DNA of 64,000 bases. It comes from Pseudomonas sp. HS6 (GTDB lineage: Bacteria; Pseudomonadota; Gammaproteobacteria; Pseudomonadales; Pseudomonadaceae). A program made the position numbers and the translations under genes. The stretch lies in assembly GCF_023375815.1 (NCBI RefSeq), contig NZ_CP067412.1, forward strand, positions 186,001 to 250,000, read 5' to 3'. Below the pieces are notes generated by a model, which saw only the letters and a program-made list of their open reading frames with translations, did not search any database and was not told where the DNA came from. This document shows, one piece after another, positions 9,254-18,103 of this stretch; the first letter of the stretch is position 1, and each line of letters begins with the position of its first letter.

Positions 9254-10459
9254 TCAGACGCGTTCGATGGCCAGGGCCAGACCCTGACCGACACCGACGC
9301 ACATGGTTGCCAGACCTTTCTTGCCACCGGTCTTTTCCAGCTGATGCAGGGCGGTCAGCACCAGGCGCGCGCCGCTCATACCCAACGGATGGCCGAGGGC
9401 AATCGCGCCGCCGTTCGGGTTGACCTGGGCCGCGTCGTCCGCCAGCCCCAGTTCGCGCAGCACCGCCAAGCCTTGGCTGGCAAACGCTTCGTTGAGTTCG
9501 ATCACATCGAAATCGCTGACCGCCACGCCGAGGCGCTCGGTGAGTTTGCGCACCGCTGGCACCGGGCCAATGCCCATCACCCGTGGTGCAACCCCGGCGC
9601 TGGCCATCCCCAGCACTTTGGCGCGGGCGGTCAAACCGTGTTTTTTCACCGCTTCGGCCGAGGCCAGAATCAGCGCGGCGGCCCCGTCATTCACGCCCGA
9701 AGCGTTGCCAGCGGTGACGGTCTTGTCCGGGCCGTTGACCGGTTTCAATTTGGTCAGGGCTTCAAGCGTGGTGTCGGCGCGAGGATGTTCGTCCTGGCTG
9801 ACTACGGTTTCGCCCTTCTTGTGGGCGATCCGCACTTCGACGATTTCCTCGGCGAAGTAGCCGGCAGCCTGAGCGGCGGCAGTACGTTGCTGACTGCGCA
9901 GGGCGAAAGCGTCCTGATCCTCGCGGGAAATTTCGTAATCGTCGGCGACGTTATCGGCGGTCTGCGGCATCGCATCGACGCCGTACTGGGCCTTCATCAA
10001 AGGGTTGATGAAACGCCAGCCGATGGTGGTGTCTTCCAGTTTCATGTTGCGCGAGAACGCGGCGTCAGCCTTGCCCATCACGAACGGCGCGCGGGACATC
10101 GACTCGACGCCGCCGGCAATCGCCAGCTCCATTTCACCGCTGGCGATGGCGCGGAACGCCGTGCCGATGGCGTCCATGCCCGACGCGCAAAGGCGATTGA
10201 GGGTGACGCCCGGAACGCTGTCCGGCAGACCGGCCAGCAGCAGCGCCATGCGCGCGACGTTGCGGTTGTCTTCGCCGGCCTGGTTGGCGCAGCCGAGGAA
10301 CACCTCATCGATGGCGCTCCAGTCCACCGACGGATTGCGTTCCATCAGGGCCTTGATCGGCACAGCGGCCAGATCATCAGCGCGAACCGCCGCCAGACCA
10401 CCACCGAATCGACCGATGGGCGTACGGATCGCATCGCAGATATAAACATCACGCATCAT
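9254..10459 (-). CDS. pcaF: 3-oxoadipyl-CoA thiolase
   Basis: Last step of the beta-ketoadipate pathway: cleaves 3-oxoadipyl-CoA with CoA to succinyl-CoA and acetyl-CoA. The thiolase triad is visible: Cys in [11 protein letters not shown], His in [13 protein letters not shown] and Cys in [11 protein letters not shown]. The 401 aa chain is close to P. putida PcaF over its length. Two ATG codons lie in tandem. The first overlaps the pcaJ TGA, so translation is coupled to pcaJ; the second would give the more usual [15 protein letters not shown] start. It is placed with pcaIJ and pcaHG, not with pcaK and pcaT as in P. putida. Confidence 0.96.
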   Translation of the reverse strand: MMRDVYICDAIRTPIGRFGGGLAAVRADDLAAVPIKALMERNPSVDWSAIDEVFLGCANQAGEDNRNVARMALLLAGLPDSVPGVTLNRLCASGMDAIGTAFRAIASGEMELAIAGGVESMSRAPFVMGKADAAFSRNMKLEDTTIGWRFINPLMKAQYGVDAMPQTADNVADDYEISREDQDAFALRSQQRTAAAQAAGYFAEEIVEVRIAHKKGETVVSQDEHPRADTTLEALTKLKPVNGPDKTVTAGNASGVNDGAAALILASAEAVKKHGLTARAKVLGMASAGVAPRVMGIGPVPAVRKLTERLGVAVSDFDVIELNEAFASQGLAVLRELGLADDAAQVNPNGGAIALGHPLGMSGARLVLTALHQLEKTGGKKGLATMCVGVGQGLALAIERV

Positions 10460-11235
10460 GCTTCTCCCGGTGCCTGGCCATGGGCTGCTGCAGTACGCGC
10501 TTCGAGATCACGCAGGGCGGTCAGCTCGACTTCGGTGGGTTCGGCGCTGGTGGCAACGCTGTCGGCAAAACGGATCGCCCAACCGGTGGCGGCGACCACT
10601 TGCTCGCGGGTCACGCCCGGGTGCAGTGCGGTGACCACGAATTCGTGGGTGCCCTCTTCCGGCTCCATGATGCACAGGTCGGTGATAATCCCGACCGGGC
10701 CGGCGCCCGGCAGGCCCAGCCGTTTGCGCGAATCGCCGCCCTCGCCATGGCCGACCGAAGTAATGAAATCGAGCTTGTCGACAAACGAACGCGCCGACTG
10801 TTTAAGGATGATCAGCACGCTTTTCGCGGAACCGGCGATCTCCGGCGCACCACCGGCACCCGGCAAGCGCACTTTCGGCTGGTGGTAATCACCGACCACC
10901 GTGGTGTTGATGTTGCCGAAACGGTCGACCTGCGCCGCACCGAGAAAACCGACATCGATGCGTCCGCCCTGCAGCCAGTAGCGAAAAATCTCACCGGTCG
11001 GGACGACAGTGTCTGCGGTTTCTGCCAGTTCGCCGTCACCGATGGACAGTGGCAATACGCTGGGTTTGGCGCCGATCGGGCCGGACTCGTAGATCAGCAC
11101 CACGTCCGGCGACGAGGTCAGGCGAGCCAGGTTGGCGGCTTTCGACGGCAGGCCGATGCCGACGAAGCACACCGAGCCGTTCTTCAGGCGACGGGCCGCA
11201 GCGACGGTCATCATTTCATTGGTGGTGTAAGTCAT
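10456..11235 (-). CDS. pcaJ: 3-oxoadipate CoA-transferase subunit B, CatJ-type
   Basis: With PcaI moves CoA from succinyl-CoA to 3-oxoadipate. The likely catalytic glutamate is E50 in [10 protein letters not shown], the ESG motif of family I CoA-transferase beta chains. At 259 aa it is about 45 residues longer than the classic P. putida PcaJ. It resembles the CatJ/GctB-like branch described for P. knackmussii 3-oxoadipate CoA-transferase (from memory). It overlaps the pcaI stop (TAATG), which indicates coupled translation. The substrate assignment rests on context: it sits between the operator-led pcaI and pcaF. Confidence 0.88.
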   Translation of the reverse strand: MTYTTNEMMTVAAARRLKNGSVCFVGIGLPSKAANLARLTSSPDVVLIYESGPIGAKPSVLPLSIGDGELAETADTVVPTGEIFRYWLQGGRIDVGFLGAAQVDRFGNINTTVVGDYHQPKVRLPGAGGAPEIAGSAKSVLIILKQSARSFVDKLDFITSVGHGEGGDSRKRLGLPGAGPVGIITDLCIMEPEEGTHEFVVTALHPGVTREQVVAATGWAIRFADSVATSAEPTEVELTALRDLEARTAAAHGQAPGEA

Positions 11236-12092
11236 TACTTGGCCTCCGAAGCAGCGGCCAACTTGGCCTGAAACTCGCTGAAGTCAGCGCAGCCATGGAT
11301 GTATTCGTTGATCCACGCGGTAAACGTCTCACGGTCGCGGGCGATCGGATCCCACGCCTGATAGAAACGGTTGTCACGTTCGGTATAACCGTGGGCATAG
11401 GACGGATGCGCGCCACCGGGTACGTGGCAGACCGCGCTCAAGGCCCAGGTCGGCAGCACGCAGGCGTTCATCGGCGCATTGAGGTTGTCGACGATTTCTT
11501 CGACGGTGACGATGCAACGCTTGGCGGCCAGTGCGGCTTCTTTCTGCACGCCGAGGATGCCCCACAACAGCACGTTGCCCTGACGGTCGGCTTTCTGGGC
11601 GTGGATCACGGTCACGTCCGGGCGCACCGATGGCACCGCTGCCAGCACTTCACCGGTGAACGGGCACGTCACGGATTTGATCAGCGGGTTGACCTTCGGC
11701 AAGTCGGAACCGGCGTAGGCCCGCAGTACCGCAAACGGTAGGCCGGAGGCGCCGGCGACGTAGGCATTGGCCAGGTCGGCGTGGCTGTGTTCTTCGATTT
11801 CCAGCGCGTGTGGCCATTGTTTCTCGACCGCGTCGCGCAGACGGTGCAGCGAACCCACGCCAGGATTGCCGCCCCAGGAGAAAATCAACTTGCGTGCACA
11901 GCCGGCGCCAATCAGTTGGTCATAGATCAGGTCAGGCGTCATCCGCACCAGGGTCAGATCTTTCTTGCCCTGACGAATGATTTCATGACCCGCCGCCGTA
12001 GGGATCAAGTGAGTGAAGCCTTCGAGCGCGACGGTGTCGCCGTCGTTGACGAATTGCTTCACCGCGTCGTGCAGCGAAAGGATCTCAGCCAT
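11235..12092 (-). CDS. pcaI: 3-oxoadipate CoA-transferase subunit A, CatI-type
   Basis: Alpha subunit of the 3-oxoadipate:succinyl-CoA transferase. The 285 aa chain opens MAEILSLHDAVKQFVNDGD and keeps a conserved CoA-transferase core with TVALEGFTHLIPTAAGHE and SWGGNPGVGSLHRLRDA. The length and these motifs match the CatI/glutaconate CoA-transferase branch, not the roughly 231 aa PcaI of P. putida. It is the first gene of pcaIJFHG and is preceded by a two-box PcaR operator about 105 bases upstream. That suggests PcaR-dependent induction by 3-oxoadipate, as known for pcaIJ. Confidence 0.88.
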   Translation of the reverse strand: MAEILSLHDAVKQFVNDGDTVALEGFTHLIPTAAGHEIIRQGKKDLTLVRMTPDLIYDQLIGAGCARKLIFSWGGNPGVGSLHRLRDAVEKQWPHALEIEEHSHADLANAYVAGASGLPFAVLRAYAGSDLPKVNPLIKSVTCPFTGEVLAAVPSVRPDVTVIHAQKADRQGNVLLWGILGVQKEAALAAKRCIVTVEEIVDNLNAPMNACVLPTWALSAVCHVPGGAHPSYAHGYTERDNRFYQAWDPIARDRETFTAWINEYIHGCADFSEFQAKLAAASEAK

Positions 12093-12194
12093 GGAGCGGG
12101 CTCCTGTTTTTTGTAGTGGATCGCCAGTGATAAAAAGGCGCGAGGTTGTGCGCCGGAGTCACTGAAGATTAAGCCGCTGATTTTCGCCAAACAA

Positions 12195-12226
12195 TCCGAT
12201 AATCGACTGAGTGTTCGTTTATCGAA
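12195..12226 (-). promoter_or_regulatory. PcaR operator before pcaI
   Basis: Two facing half-sites, CCGATAATCGAC and CGTTTATCGAAC, lie about 105 bases before the pcaI start. Both match the GTTCGATAATCGCAC PcaR box in their core (CGATAA). Site function is inferred from the match and from the pcaIJ precedent in P. putida. Confidence 0.65.
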
Positions 12227-12262
12227 CAGATTGTTATCAACCTATCGATCCTGCGGTGAACG

Positions 12263-13609
12263 TCAGGTCGCGTCCGCGTGACTGACCAAGCCCTTGATCA
12301 CCACCGCTGCCGTAGCCAGCCCGGCCGGAATCACCAGCGCCGTCAGCACCTGTTCGAAATTCCAGCCCAGGCCCAGCAGGGTCGCGCCCATCCACGCCCC
12401 GAGAATCGCGCCGAAACGGCCGATCCCGAGCATCCACGACACACCGGTCGCCCGACCCTGAGTCGGGTAAAACCGCGCCGCCAGCGACGGCATCGCTGAT
12501 TGCGCGCCGTTGACGCACATGCCCGCTACCAGCACCAGCGTCGCCAGCAGCGTGATGTTGCCCAGGCTCTGCCCGACCGCGTAGGCAAACACCCCGGCCA
12601 GCAGGTAGAAAATGCCGATGACCTTGTGCGGATTGAAGCGGTCCATCGCCCAGCCTACGCCGACCGCGCTCAACACCCCGCCGAACTGGAACAACGCGCC
12701 GATGAACGCCGCCTGCTCCATGCTCGCGCCGCTGTCGCGCATCAGGGTCGGCAGCCAACTGGTCAGCAGGTAAACGATCACCAGGCCCATGAAGTAGGTC
12801 AGCCATAGCAACAACGTGCCGGTGCTGTAAGTGCCGGAGAAAATCACTGCGAACACGTTGCGCGCTTTGACGGTTTTCTGTTCCGGGACGCTGAAACTCG
12901 CCGCTTGGGCAACGACGGCCGGATCGATCGGCGCGAGGGTCTTGCGGACTTTGTCGGTGCCACGATTGCGCACCACCAGATAACGTGCCGATTCCGGCAG
13001 CCAGAGCAGCAACACCACGGCGAGGATCAGCGGCAGAATCCCGCCGATCAGCAACAGGCTGTGCCAGCCAAACGCCGGAATCAACTTGGCCGAGATAAAT
13101 CCGCCACCGGCCATGCCCAGGTTGAAACCGCAAAACATGCTGGTCACCAGCAGCGACTTTTTGCGCTCCGGGGTGTATTCCGACAGCAGCGTGGTGGCGT
13201 TCGGCATGCCGGCACCCAGTCCAAGACCGGTGAGGAAACGCAGCACCAGCAATTGCTCGACGTTGGTGGCGTAGGCCGACGCCAGGCTGAACGCACCGAA
13301 CAGAAATACCGCCCCGACCAGTACGACTTTTCGCCCGAAGCGGTCAGCCAATGGCCCGGAGCCCAGTGCCCCAAAGACCATGCCGATCAACGCGGCGCTC
13401 ATCACCGGGCCGAGGCTGGCGCGGTCGATGCCCCAGTCCTGGGACAGGGCCGGTGCGATGAAACCCATGGCAGCGGTATCGAGGCCATCGAGAAACACAA
13501 TCAGAAAACACAGAATCACCACGCGCCACTGATAGCGCGAGATCGGTTGGGCGTTGATGAAGGACTGCACGTCAAGGCAGTTACCCACAGCGGACTGAGG
13601 CTGGTTCAT
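12263..13609 (-). CDS. pcaK: 4-hydroxybenzoate/protocatechuate permease
   Basis: Aromatic acid:H+ symporter (AAHS) family of the MFS; imports 4-hydroxybenzoate and also acts as a chemoreceptor partner in P. putida. It is 448 aa with about 12 membrane segments. The AAHS hallmarks are the segment 1 motif FLDGLDTAAMGFIAPAL, which holds the conserved acidic residues, and GPLADRFGRK in the first cytoplasmic loop. I chose ATG 13609 (MNQPQSAVG); an in-frame TTG six codons earlier lacks support. The promoter region holds a perfect palindromic PcaR site at 13862-13893. Confidence 0.93.
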   Translation of the reverse strand: MNQPQSAVGNCLDVQSFINAQPISRYQWRVVILCFLIVFLDGLDTAAMGFIAPALSQDWGIDRASLGPVMSAALIGMVFGALGSGPLADRFGRKVVLVGAVFLFGAFSLASAYATNVEQLLVLRFLTGLGLGAGMPNATTLLSEYTPERKKSLLVTSMFCGFNLGMAGGGFISAKLIPAFGWHSLLLIGGILPLILAVVLLLWLPESARYLVVRNRGTDKVRKTLAPIDPAVVAQAASFSVPEQKTVKARNVFAVIFSGTYSTGTLLLWLTYFMGLVIVYLLTSWLPTLMRDSGASMEQAAFIGALFQFGGVLSAVGVGWAMDRFNPHKVIGIFYLLAGVFAYAVGQSLGNITLLATLVLVAGMCVNGAQSAMPSLAARFYPTQGRATGVSWMLGIGRFGAILGAWMGATLLGLGWNFEQVLTALVIPAGLATAAVVIKGLVSHADAT

Positions 13610-13861
13610 TATTTTTATTCCACGCAAAAAACGCAGTCGAACGGCGACCGGCCAAAGACTGGCACGGACACAAGCATAGGGAGGGAATCAGGCGTTGCGC
13701 TAAAACCGGCAACAGGAACGGAAGCGGCGACAGTCGGGGAACGTGCGCATGGGAAGTTGCCTCTTGTCATTATTATGGGAGTCGACGATCCGGCGGGCTC
13801 ATTCACAACAGCGCCGGATGACGCTGCCGCGACATTAATGATCCGGGGGTTTTAGCGTCAA

Positions 13862-13893
13862 TTCGATAAACGCAACTCTGTGCGTTTATCGAA
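13862..13893 (-). promoter_or_regulatory. PcaR operator before pcaK
   Basis: Perfect 13-base inverted repeat TTCGATAAACGCA / TGCGTTTATCGAA with a 6-base spacer. It lies just behind pcaR and about 250 bases before pcaK. The arms contain the PcaR core. The 290-base pcaR-pcaK gap holds nothing else that I recognise. Confidence 0.7.
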
Positions 13894-13901
13894 CAGCTTC
13901 A

Positions 13902-14744
13902 TCAGGCAAACAACTGCGCGCTCAGGTCCCGGCTTGCACTCAACAGGCCCGGCAAAAAGCGCTGCTCAAGCTCGGTGCGGCTGACGCGACCGGCGTGGGT
14001 GCTGACGTTAAGCGCGGCCACCACCTGGCCGGAGGCGTCATACACCGGCACCGCAATCGAGCGCAGACCTTGTTCCAGTTCCTGATCGACGATGCACCAG
14101 CCCTGCTGCCGCACTTCCTGCAAACACTCGAGCAAGGTTTCCGGGGTGTGCAGCGTGCGGCTCGTCTTGGCCACCAGTTCGGCGTGGTCGAGGTATTCGC
14201 GCAGCGAGGTGTCGTCCAGCGCCGCCAACAGAATACGCCCCATGGACGTGCAATACGCCGGCAAGCGCCCGCCCACCGACAGATCCACCGAGATCAGGCG
14301 TTGAGTCGTGGCCGAACGGGCGATATAGAGAATGTCATCACCTTCCAGCGTGGCCATGTTGCAGGCTTCGTGGAGTTGCTCGCTCATGCGGTCGAGGTAA
14401 GGCTGGGCGGACACCGCCAGCGGCGTCGAGGACAGATAGGCGTGACCGAGGGTCAGCACTTTGGGCAGCAACGAATAAGTACGGCCGTCGGTGGTGGCGT
14501 AGCCGAGCTTGATCAGTGTATGCAGGCAACGGCGCACGGCGGCCCGGGGGATTTCCGTACGGTGGCTGATCTGGGCGATGGTCAAGTGGCGCTTGCGCTC
14601 CTGAAACGCCTGGACCACCGCCAGGCCACGGGCCAGGGAGGTCATGAAATCCGGATCACCGGTCAGGGCCTGGATGCGCTTGGCCGGCGAGGCGACGATC
14701 GGCGGCGCTACCGAGGTGAAGGAATTGCGCATTTGATCGTTCAT
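13902..14744 (-). CDS. pcaR: IclR-family regulator of the beta-ketoadipate pathway
   Basis: Transcriptional regulator that in P. putida responds to 3-oxoadipate, activates pca structural genes and represses itself. The 280 aa chain has an N-terminal winged helix at about residues 32-95 (SLARGLAVVQAFQERKRHLT, then RTEIPRAAVRRCLHTLIKLG). The IclR effector domain follows with the typical GRLPAYCTSMGRILLAAL and GLRSIAVPVYDASGQVVAALNVS. The ATG follows AAAGGACCTGAC. PcaR-like boxes lie before it, before pcaK, before pcaI and before the OprD-type porin. Identity is strong from sequence and context. Confidence 0.95.
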   Translation of the reverse strand: MNDQMRNSFTSVAPPIVASPAKRIQALTGDPDFMTSLARGLAVVQAFQERKRHLTIAQISHRTEIPRAAVRRCLHTLIKLGYATTDGRTYSLLPKVLTLGHAYLSSTPLAVSAQPYLDRMSEQLHEACNMATLEGDDILYIARSATTQRLISVDLSVGGRLPAYCTSMGRILLAALDDTSLREYLDHAELVAKTSRTLHTPETLLECLQEVRQQGWCIVDQELEQGLRSIAVPVYDASGQVVAALNVSTHAGRVSRTELEQRFLPGLLSASRDLSAQLFA

Positions 14745-14829
14745 GTCAGGTCCTTTTTTTCTTGTTCGGATCGACGGCTATACAAGCGGCTCGCAGACAG
14801 ATGCACAAGCGCCAGATCGCCAACACCGG

Positions 14830-14859
14830 GCGATTATCGAACCGTCGACCGATAATCGC
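14830..14859 (-). promoter_or_regulatory. PcaR autoregulatory operator before pcaR
   Basis: Perfect 10-base arms GCGATTATCG / CGATAATCGC with a 10-base spacer, about 90 bases before the pcaR ATG. Extended by AAC, the left arm reads GTTCGATAATCGC on the minus strand, identical to the first 13 bases of the P. putida PcaR box. Confidence 0.7.
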
Positions 14860-15053
14860 AACGATCCCTGGGCCCCTGCGGGATTCGCTCACGACCGTTT
14901 TAAACTCGGCATCCCCTCATGTCCCCGGCGCCTTAGTTGTTTGGCTAAATGGCGCCAGAAACACAACACCCGACAACAACGATGCAACTATGGGTAAAAG
15001 TTGCGAGTCACAAAACAATCACACATCCGGAACCGTTTTTAACTTGGCAAAGA

Positions 15054-15081
15054 TAGTCAATCCCGAATCGGCCGCTATAAT
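15054..15081 (+). promoter_or_regulatory. Sigma-70-like promoter
   Basis: A consensus TATAAT (15076-15081) sits 16 bases after TAGTCA (15054-15059, four of six matches to the -35 box). It points toward the 66 aa gene, leaving a leader of about 300 bases. Confidence 0.55.
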
Positions 15082-15388
15082 GCACCTCAGTGGCGCCGCA
15101 CTTTTATTTGCCGTCGACGCCATTCGCTGAAGCGATGTCCATTGCCTTCAGCCCCGGCTAGCGCCTGATGATCATCACCCATGCACCGCCAGTGCGCTCG
15201 CTGAAACAGGAAACTGATGCTGCGTCAGTTTTAATCTGGTGCCGTAGCCGCCTGTAACATGGAAGTCTTGACCGCCCTGCCGATAACACCGCTGCCTTTT
15301 CAGGCCGCGTCTTGTTGGCGGACGGGTTCAATCGATTCGTTGCAGTGCGTTTCACCAGACATTTATCTCAACTCATACAGGTAGCACT

Positions 15389-15589
15389 GTGACGAAAGAC
15401 GAACTGCGCGTGGAACTTGAGCGCCAGGAACAACGTTACAAGGAAGTTTACGGCGGGGAAGTCACCACCTACGCCGCCCAGCCCGAACCGGAACGCAAAG
15501 CCTGGCGTAAACGCCCTACCGTTCAGGATCAGGTCTTCCAGCAAGAACTGAAAAAAATGGAAGAGGAACTCAAAGCCGAAGAGCCTTGA
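15389..15589 (+). CDS. Small charged conserved protein of unknown function
   Basis: A 66 aa, very hydrophilic protein with a GTG start after CAGGTAGCACT. It begins [20 protein letters not shown] and ends in a Lys/Glu-rich helix ([16 protein letters not shown]). Both ends look like amphipathic helices or a short coiled coil joined by a Pro-rich middle. There is no signal peptide, membrane segment or catalytic motif. It recurs, as I recall, as an unnamed short gene in pseudomonads. It lies 375 bases before the Pit transporter on the same strand. Coding use resembles its neighbours. I do not recognise a function. Confidence 0.7.
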   Translation: MTKDELRVELERQEQRYKEVYGGEVTTYAAQPEPERKAWRKRPTVQDQVFQQELKKMEEELKAEEP

Positions 15590-15964
15590 TGCCTTCCTTT
15601 GAGACTTTCGAGGGTAAGCGTACTCACCGGGTTACAAGCACGGTGGACTGACGATGCCTTGCGCGCCCGCTACCCGCGGGCAGCGGCCAACTCCCCTGTA
15701 TTGCACAGGTTTGGAGCATGTCAGACACGTTTCTCAGATATTTCATACAAGCCTCTGCGCCCTCCAGCACACCGGCCACCAAGCCGTCTTCTTGCATTTT
15801 TTTCAATGTAATCAAGGCCTTGCAAAACCCTGTAAAAAGCTTGGGTAATGCACCTTGATACAAATTAATTTGGCGAAGAAGGTTACCGATGAGCAGGTAG
15901 GGGATCGATTTCCAGTCTTTTCTGGCATAATCGCGCCCCCTTATGACCGGGTCAGAAAACCTTC
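15590..15964. other. Intergenic region before the Pit gene
   Basis: A 375-base gap. It is AT-richer from about 15790 to 15870. An extended -10-like TGGCATAAT at 15923-15931 is a possible start point for the Pit gene 34 bases downstream. Short frames on either strand lack a ribosome site and family resemblance. Confidence 0.4.
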
Positions 15965-17440
15965 ATGATCGATTTATTCAGCGGACTGGATGCCTGGGTG
16001 CTTGTGAGCCTCCTGCTCGCCCTGACATTTGTCCTCGCCTTCGAGTTCATCAATGGATTTCATGACACCGCTAACGCGGTAGCCACTGTTATCTACACCA
16101 AAGCGATGCCGCCTCACCTGGCGGTGTTCTTCTCGGGCGTGTTCAACTTCCTCGGCGTATTGCTGGGCGGCGTTGGCGTGGCATATGCCATCGTCCACTT
16201 GCTGCCGGTAGAACTGCTGATCAACGTGAACACCGGCCATGGTCTGGCAATGGTGTTCTCGCTGCTCGCCGCCGCCATCGCCTGGAACCTGGGCACCTGG
16301 TACTTCGGTATCCCGGCCTCCAGTTCCCACACGCTGATCGGTTCGATCCTCGGTGTCGGCCTGGCCAACGCCCTGATCAACGAGATTCCACTGGCCGACG
16401 GCGTCAACTGGCAGAAAGCGATCGATATCGGCGCCTCGCTGGTATTCTCGCCGATGGCCGGTTTCCTGATCGCCGCGCTGATCCTGATCGGCCTGAAATG
16501 GTGGCGCCCGCTGTCGAAAATGCACAAGACGCCTGAACAGCGCCGCAAGATCGACGACAAGAAGCACCCACCGTTCTGGAACCGCCTGGTCCTGGTGATC
16601 TCGGCCATGGCCGTGAGCTTCGTGCACGGCTCCAACGACGGCCAGAAAGGCATCGGCCTGATCATGCTGGTACTGATCGGTATCGTGCCTGCGCAGTTCG
16701 TACTCGACCTGAACAGCACCACTTACCAGATCGAACGTACTCGCGATGCGACCCTGCACCTGAGCCAGTTCTACAAGCGCAACGCCGATACCCTGGGCGA
16801 ATTCCTGGCGCTGGGCAAAAGCGTGGAAGGCGACCTGCCGGAGAAATTCCGTTGCAACCCGCAACAGACTGAACCGACCATCAGCGCTCTGCTCGACACC
16901 CTCAAAGGTGTAGCGGACTACCACTCGCTGTCGTCGGAAAGCCGCATCGAAGTGCGTCGCTACCTGCTCTGCCTGGACGACACCGCGAAGAAAGTCAGCA
17001 AACTGCCAGGCCTCGCCGCTCGTGAAAAAGCCGACCTGGACAAACTGCGCAAAGACCTGACCACCACCACCGAATACGCCCCGTTCTGGGTGATTCTGGC
17101 AGTCGCCCTGGCCCTGGGCCTCGGCACCATGGTTGGCTGGAAACGCGTGGTACTGACCATCGGCGAGAAGATCGGCAAGCAAGGCATGACCTACTCGCAA
17201 GGCATGTCGGCCCAGATCACCACCGCCAGCCTGATCGGTTTGGCCAACATCTTCAGCCTGCCGGTATCCACCACCCACGTGCTCTCCTCGGGCGTGGCCG
17301 GCACCATGGTCGCCAACAAAAGCGGCCTGCAAGGCGGCACGGTGAAAACCATCCTGCTGGCCTGGGTTCTGACCCTGCCGGCCACCGTGGCCCTGTCGGC
17401 CGGGTTGTTCTGGCTGGCGTCGAAGGCGTTGGGTAGCTGA
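15965..17440 (+). CDS. PiT-family inorganic phosphate transporter
   Basis: Low-affinity phosphate:cation (or metal-phosphate) symporter of the inner membrane, 491 aa. The duplicated PiT signature is visible as FINGFHDTANAVATVIYT near the N-terminus and VSFVHGSNDGQKGIGLI in the middle. About 10 membrane segments frame a hydrophilic domain of about 130 residues (roughly 250-375), rich in charged helices, between the two halves; this long form with an internal domain is known in pseudomonads. The C-terminal half ends with the repeat TASLIGLANIFSLPVSTTHVLSSGVAGTM. No PhoU-like partner gene is adjacent. A strong terminator follows. Confidence 0.92.
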   Translation: MIDLFSGLDAWVLVSLLLALTFVLAFEFINGFHDTANAVATVIYTKAMPPHLAVFFSGVFNFLGVLLGGVGVAYAIVHLLPVELLINVNTGHGLAMVFSLLAAAIAWNLGTWYFGIPASSSHTLIGSILGVGLANALINEIPLADGVNWQKAIDIGASLVFSPMAGFLIAALILIGLKWWRPLSKMHKTPEQRRKIDDKKHPPFWNRLVLVISAMAVSFVHGSNDGQKGIGLIMLVLIGIVPAQFVLDLNSTTYQIERTRDATLHLSQFYKRNADTLGEFLALGKSVEGDLPEKFRCNPQQTEPTISALLDTLKGVADYHSLSSESRIEVRRYLLCLDDTAKKVSKLPGLAAREKADLDKLRKDLTTTTEYAPFWVILAVALALGLGTMVGWKRVVLTIGEKIGKQGMTYSQGMSAQITTASLIGLANIFSLPVSTTHVLSSGVAGTMVANKSGLQGGTVKTILLAWVLTLPATVALSAGLFWLASKALGS

Positions 17441-17455
17441 TAGATCGTTGTAATG

Positions 17456-17490
17456 AAAAAGGCGTGATTCGAGAGGATCACGCCTTTTTT
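17456..17490 (+). terminator. Rho-independent terminator after the Pit gene
   Basis: Stem AGGCGTGAT / ATCACGCCT with an A-tract before and TTTTTT after, so it can act on both strands. It lies about 20 bases after the stop codon. Confidence 0.92.
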
Positions 17491-17520
17491 GTTGGCCTAA
17501 AGTGACGCGGAAGATCAGGA

Positions 17521-18043
17521 GCGCCCTCACCCCAGCCCTCTCCCGGAGGGAGAGGGAGCCGACCGAGTTGTTTGGGAGAGGTACGCCGACGTGAGATACC
17601 GAGGCGTACTCAGGTTCTTAAAAAGCAAACATCCCGCGCCAGCCCTTGCCCTCACCCTTGCCTTTGCCTTTGCCTTTGCTTCCCCCCACTCAACACGATG
17701 AGCGTTAGCTCAAGTACCGCTTTTGACGTGCCGGCCCCATCGGAAGGCTGAGTGGAGGGATTTATCCGGGGGTGGGCGCGTAGCGCCGTTTGGCGAAGCC
17801 AAACACATCGAGAGGAGGTGCAGCGAAGCAAACCGTAGGCGATGCCCCCGGATGAATCCCGGAACGAAGGAACGCCGAGCCACAGCGAGGTGCCGAACGC
17901 AGGGGCCCAGCCTTTTGGTTCCTTTTTGGCGTCTGAAAAAGGGACTCGCCGTAAGGGCGAAACCGCCAGCGGCAGCATCCGAAGCAACGGATATTCACCC
18001 AAAACCCCAAGAGCATGGTCGGCCCAAAGGCCGCCAAGAAGGC
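17521..18043. repeat. Block of intergenic repeat sequence, probably a dispersed Pseudomonas element
   Basis: A 520-base block with no credible gene. It begins with CCCTCACCCCAGCCCTCTCC, in which CCCTCTCCCGGAGGGAGAGGG is almost self-complementary, a string I recall as very common in Pseudomonas intergenic DNA. A hexamer run TTGCCT (about 3.7 copies, 17658-17681) follows. Next comes a stretch (about 17740-18040) with hairpin-like segments such as GCGCGTAGCGCC and GCCGTTTGGCGAAGCCAAAC. Frames are open on both strands here but their peptides resemble nothing, which is typical of GC-rich repeat DNA. Confidence 0.6.
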
Positions 18044-18069
18044 AAAAAAAAGGGCAACCGAAGTTGCCC
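18044..18069 (-). terminator. Rho-independent terminator after ccoM
   Basis: On the minus strand the stem GGGCAAC / GTTGCCC with a TTCG tetraloop is followed by eight T. It lies 35 bases after the ccoM stop codon. Confidence 0.92.
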
Positions 18070-18103
18070 AAAATGCCTTGCGTGCTCATCAAACCCAGAA
18101 GGA

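Larger units (their letters stand above)
14745..15388. other. Intergenic region between pcaR and a small conserved gene
   Basis: This 640-base stretch contains the pcaR operator at the left and a convincing promoter near 15054-15081. No open frame with a ribosome site and family resemblance was found. The part from about 15088 to 15388 would be an unusually long untranslated leader, or a separate non-coding RNA. Confidence 0.5.

Noticed and set aside
8483..10888. 801-codon plus-strand frame across pcaH, pcaF and pcaJ
   Set aside because: Shadow of three certain enzymes on the other strand.
15624..15863. 79-codon minus-strand frame before the Pit gene
   Set aside because: It could form an amphipathic helix but has no ribosome site, and only the central part looks protein-like. 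Not strong enough to call.
17652..18092. 146-codon and other open frames in the repeat block
   Set aside because: Frames are open on several strands at once, which is typical of GC-rich repeats. No ribosome site or family match.
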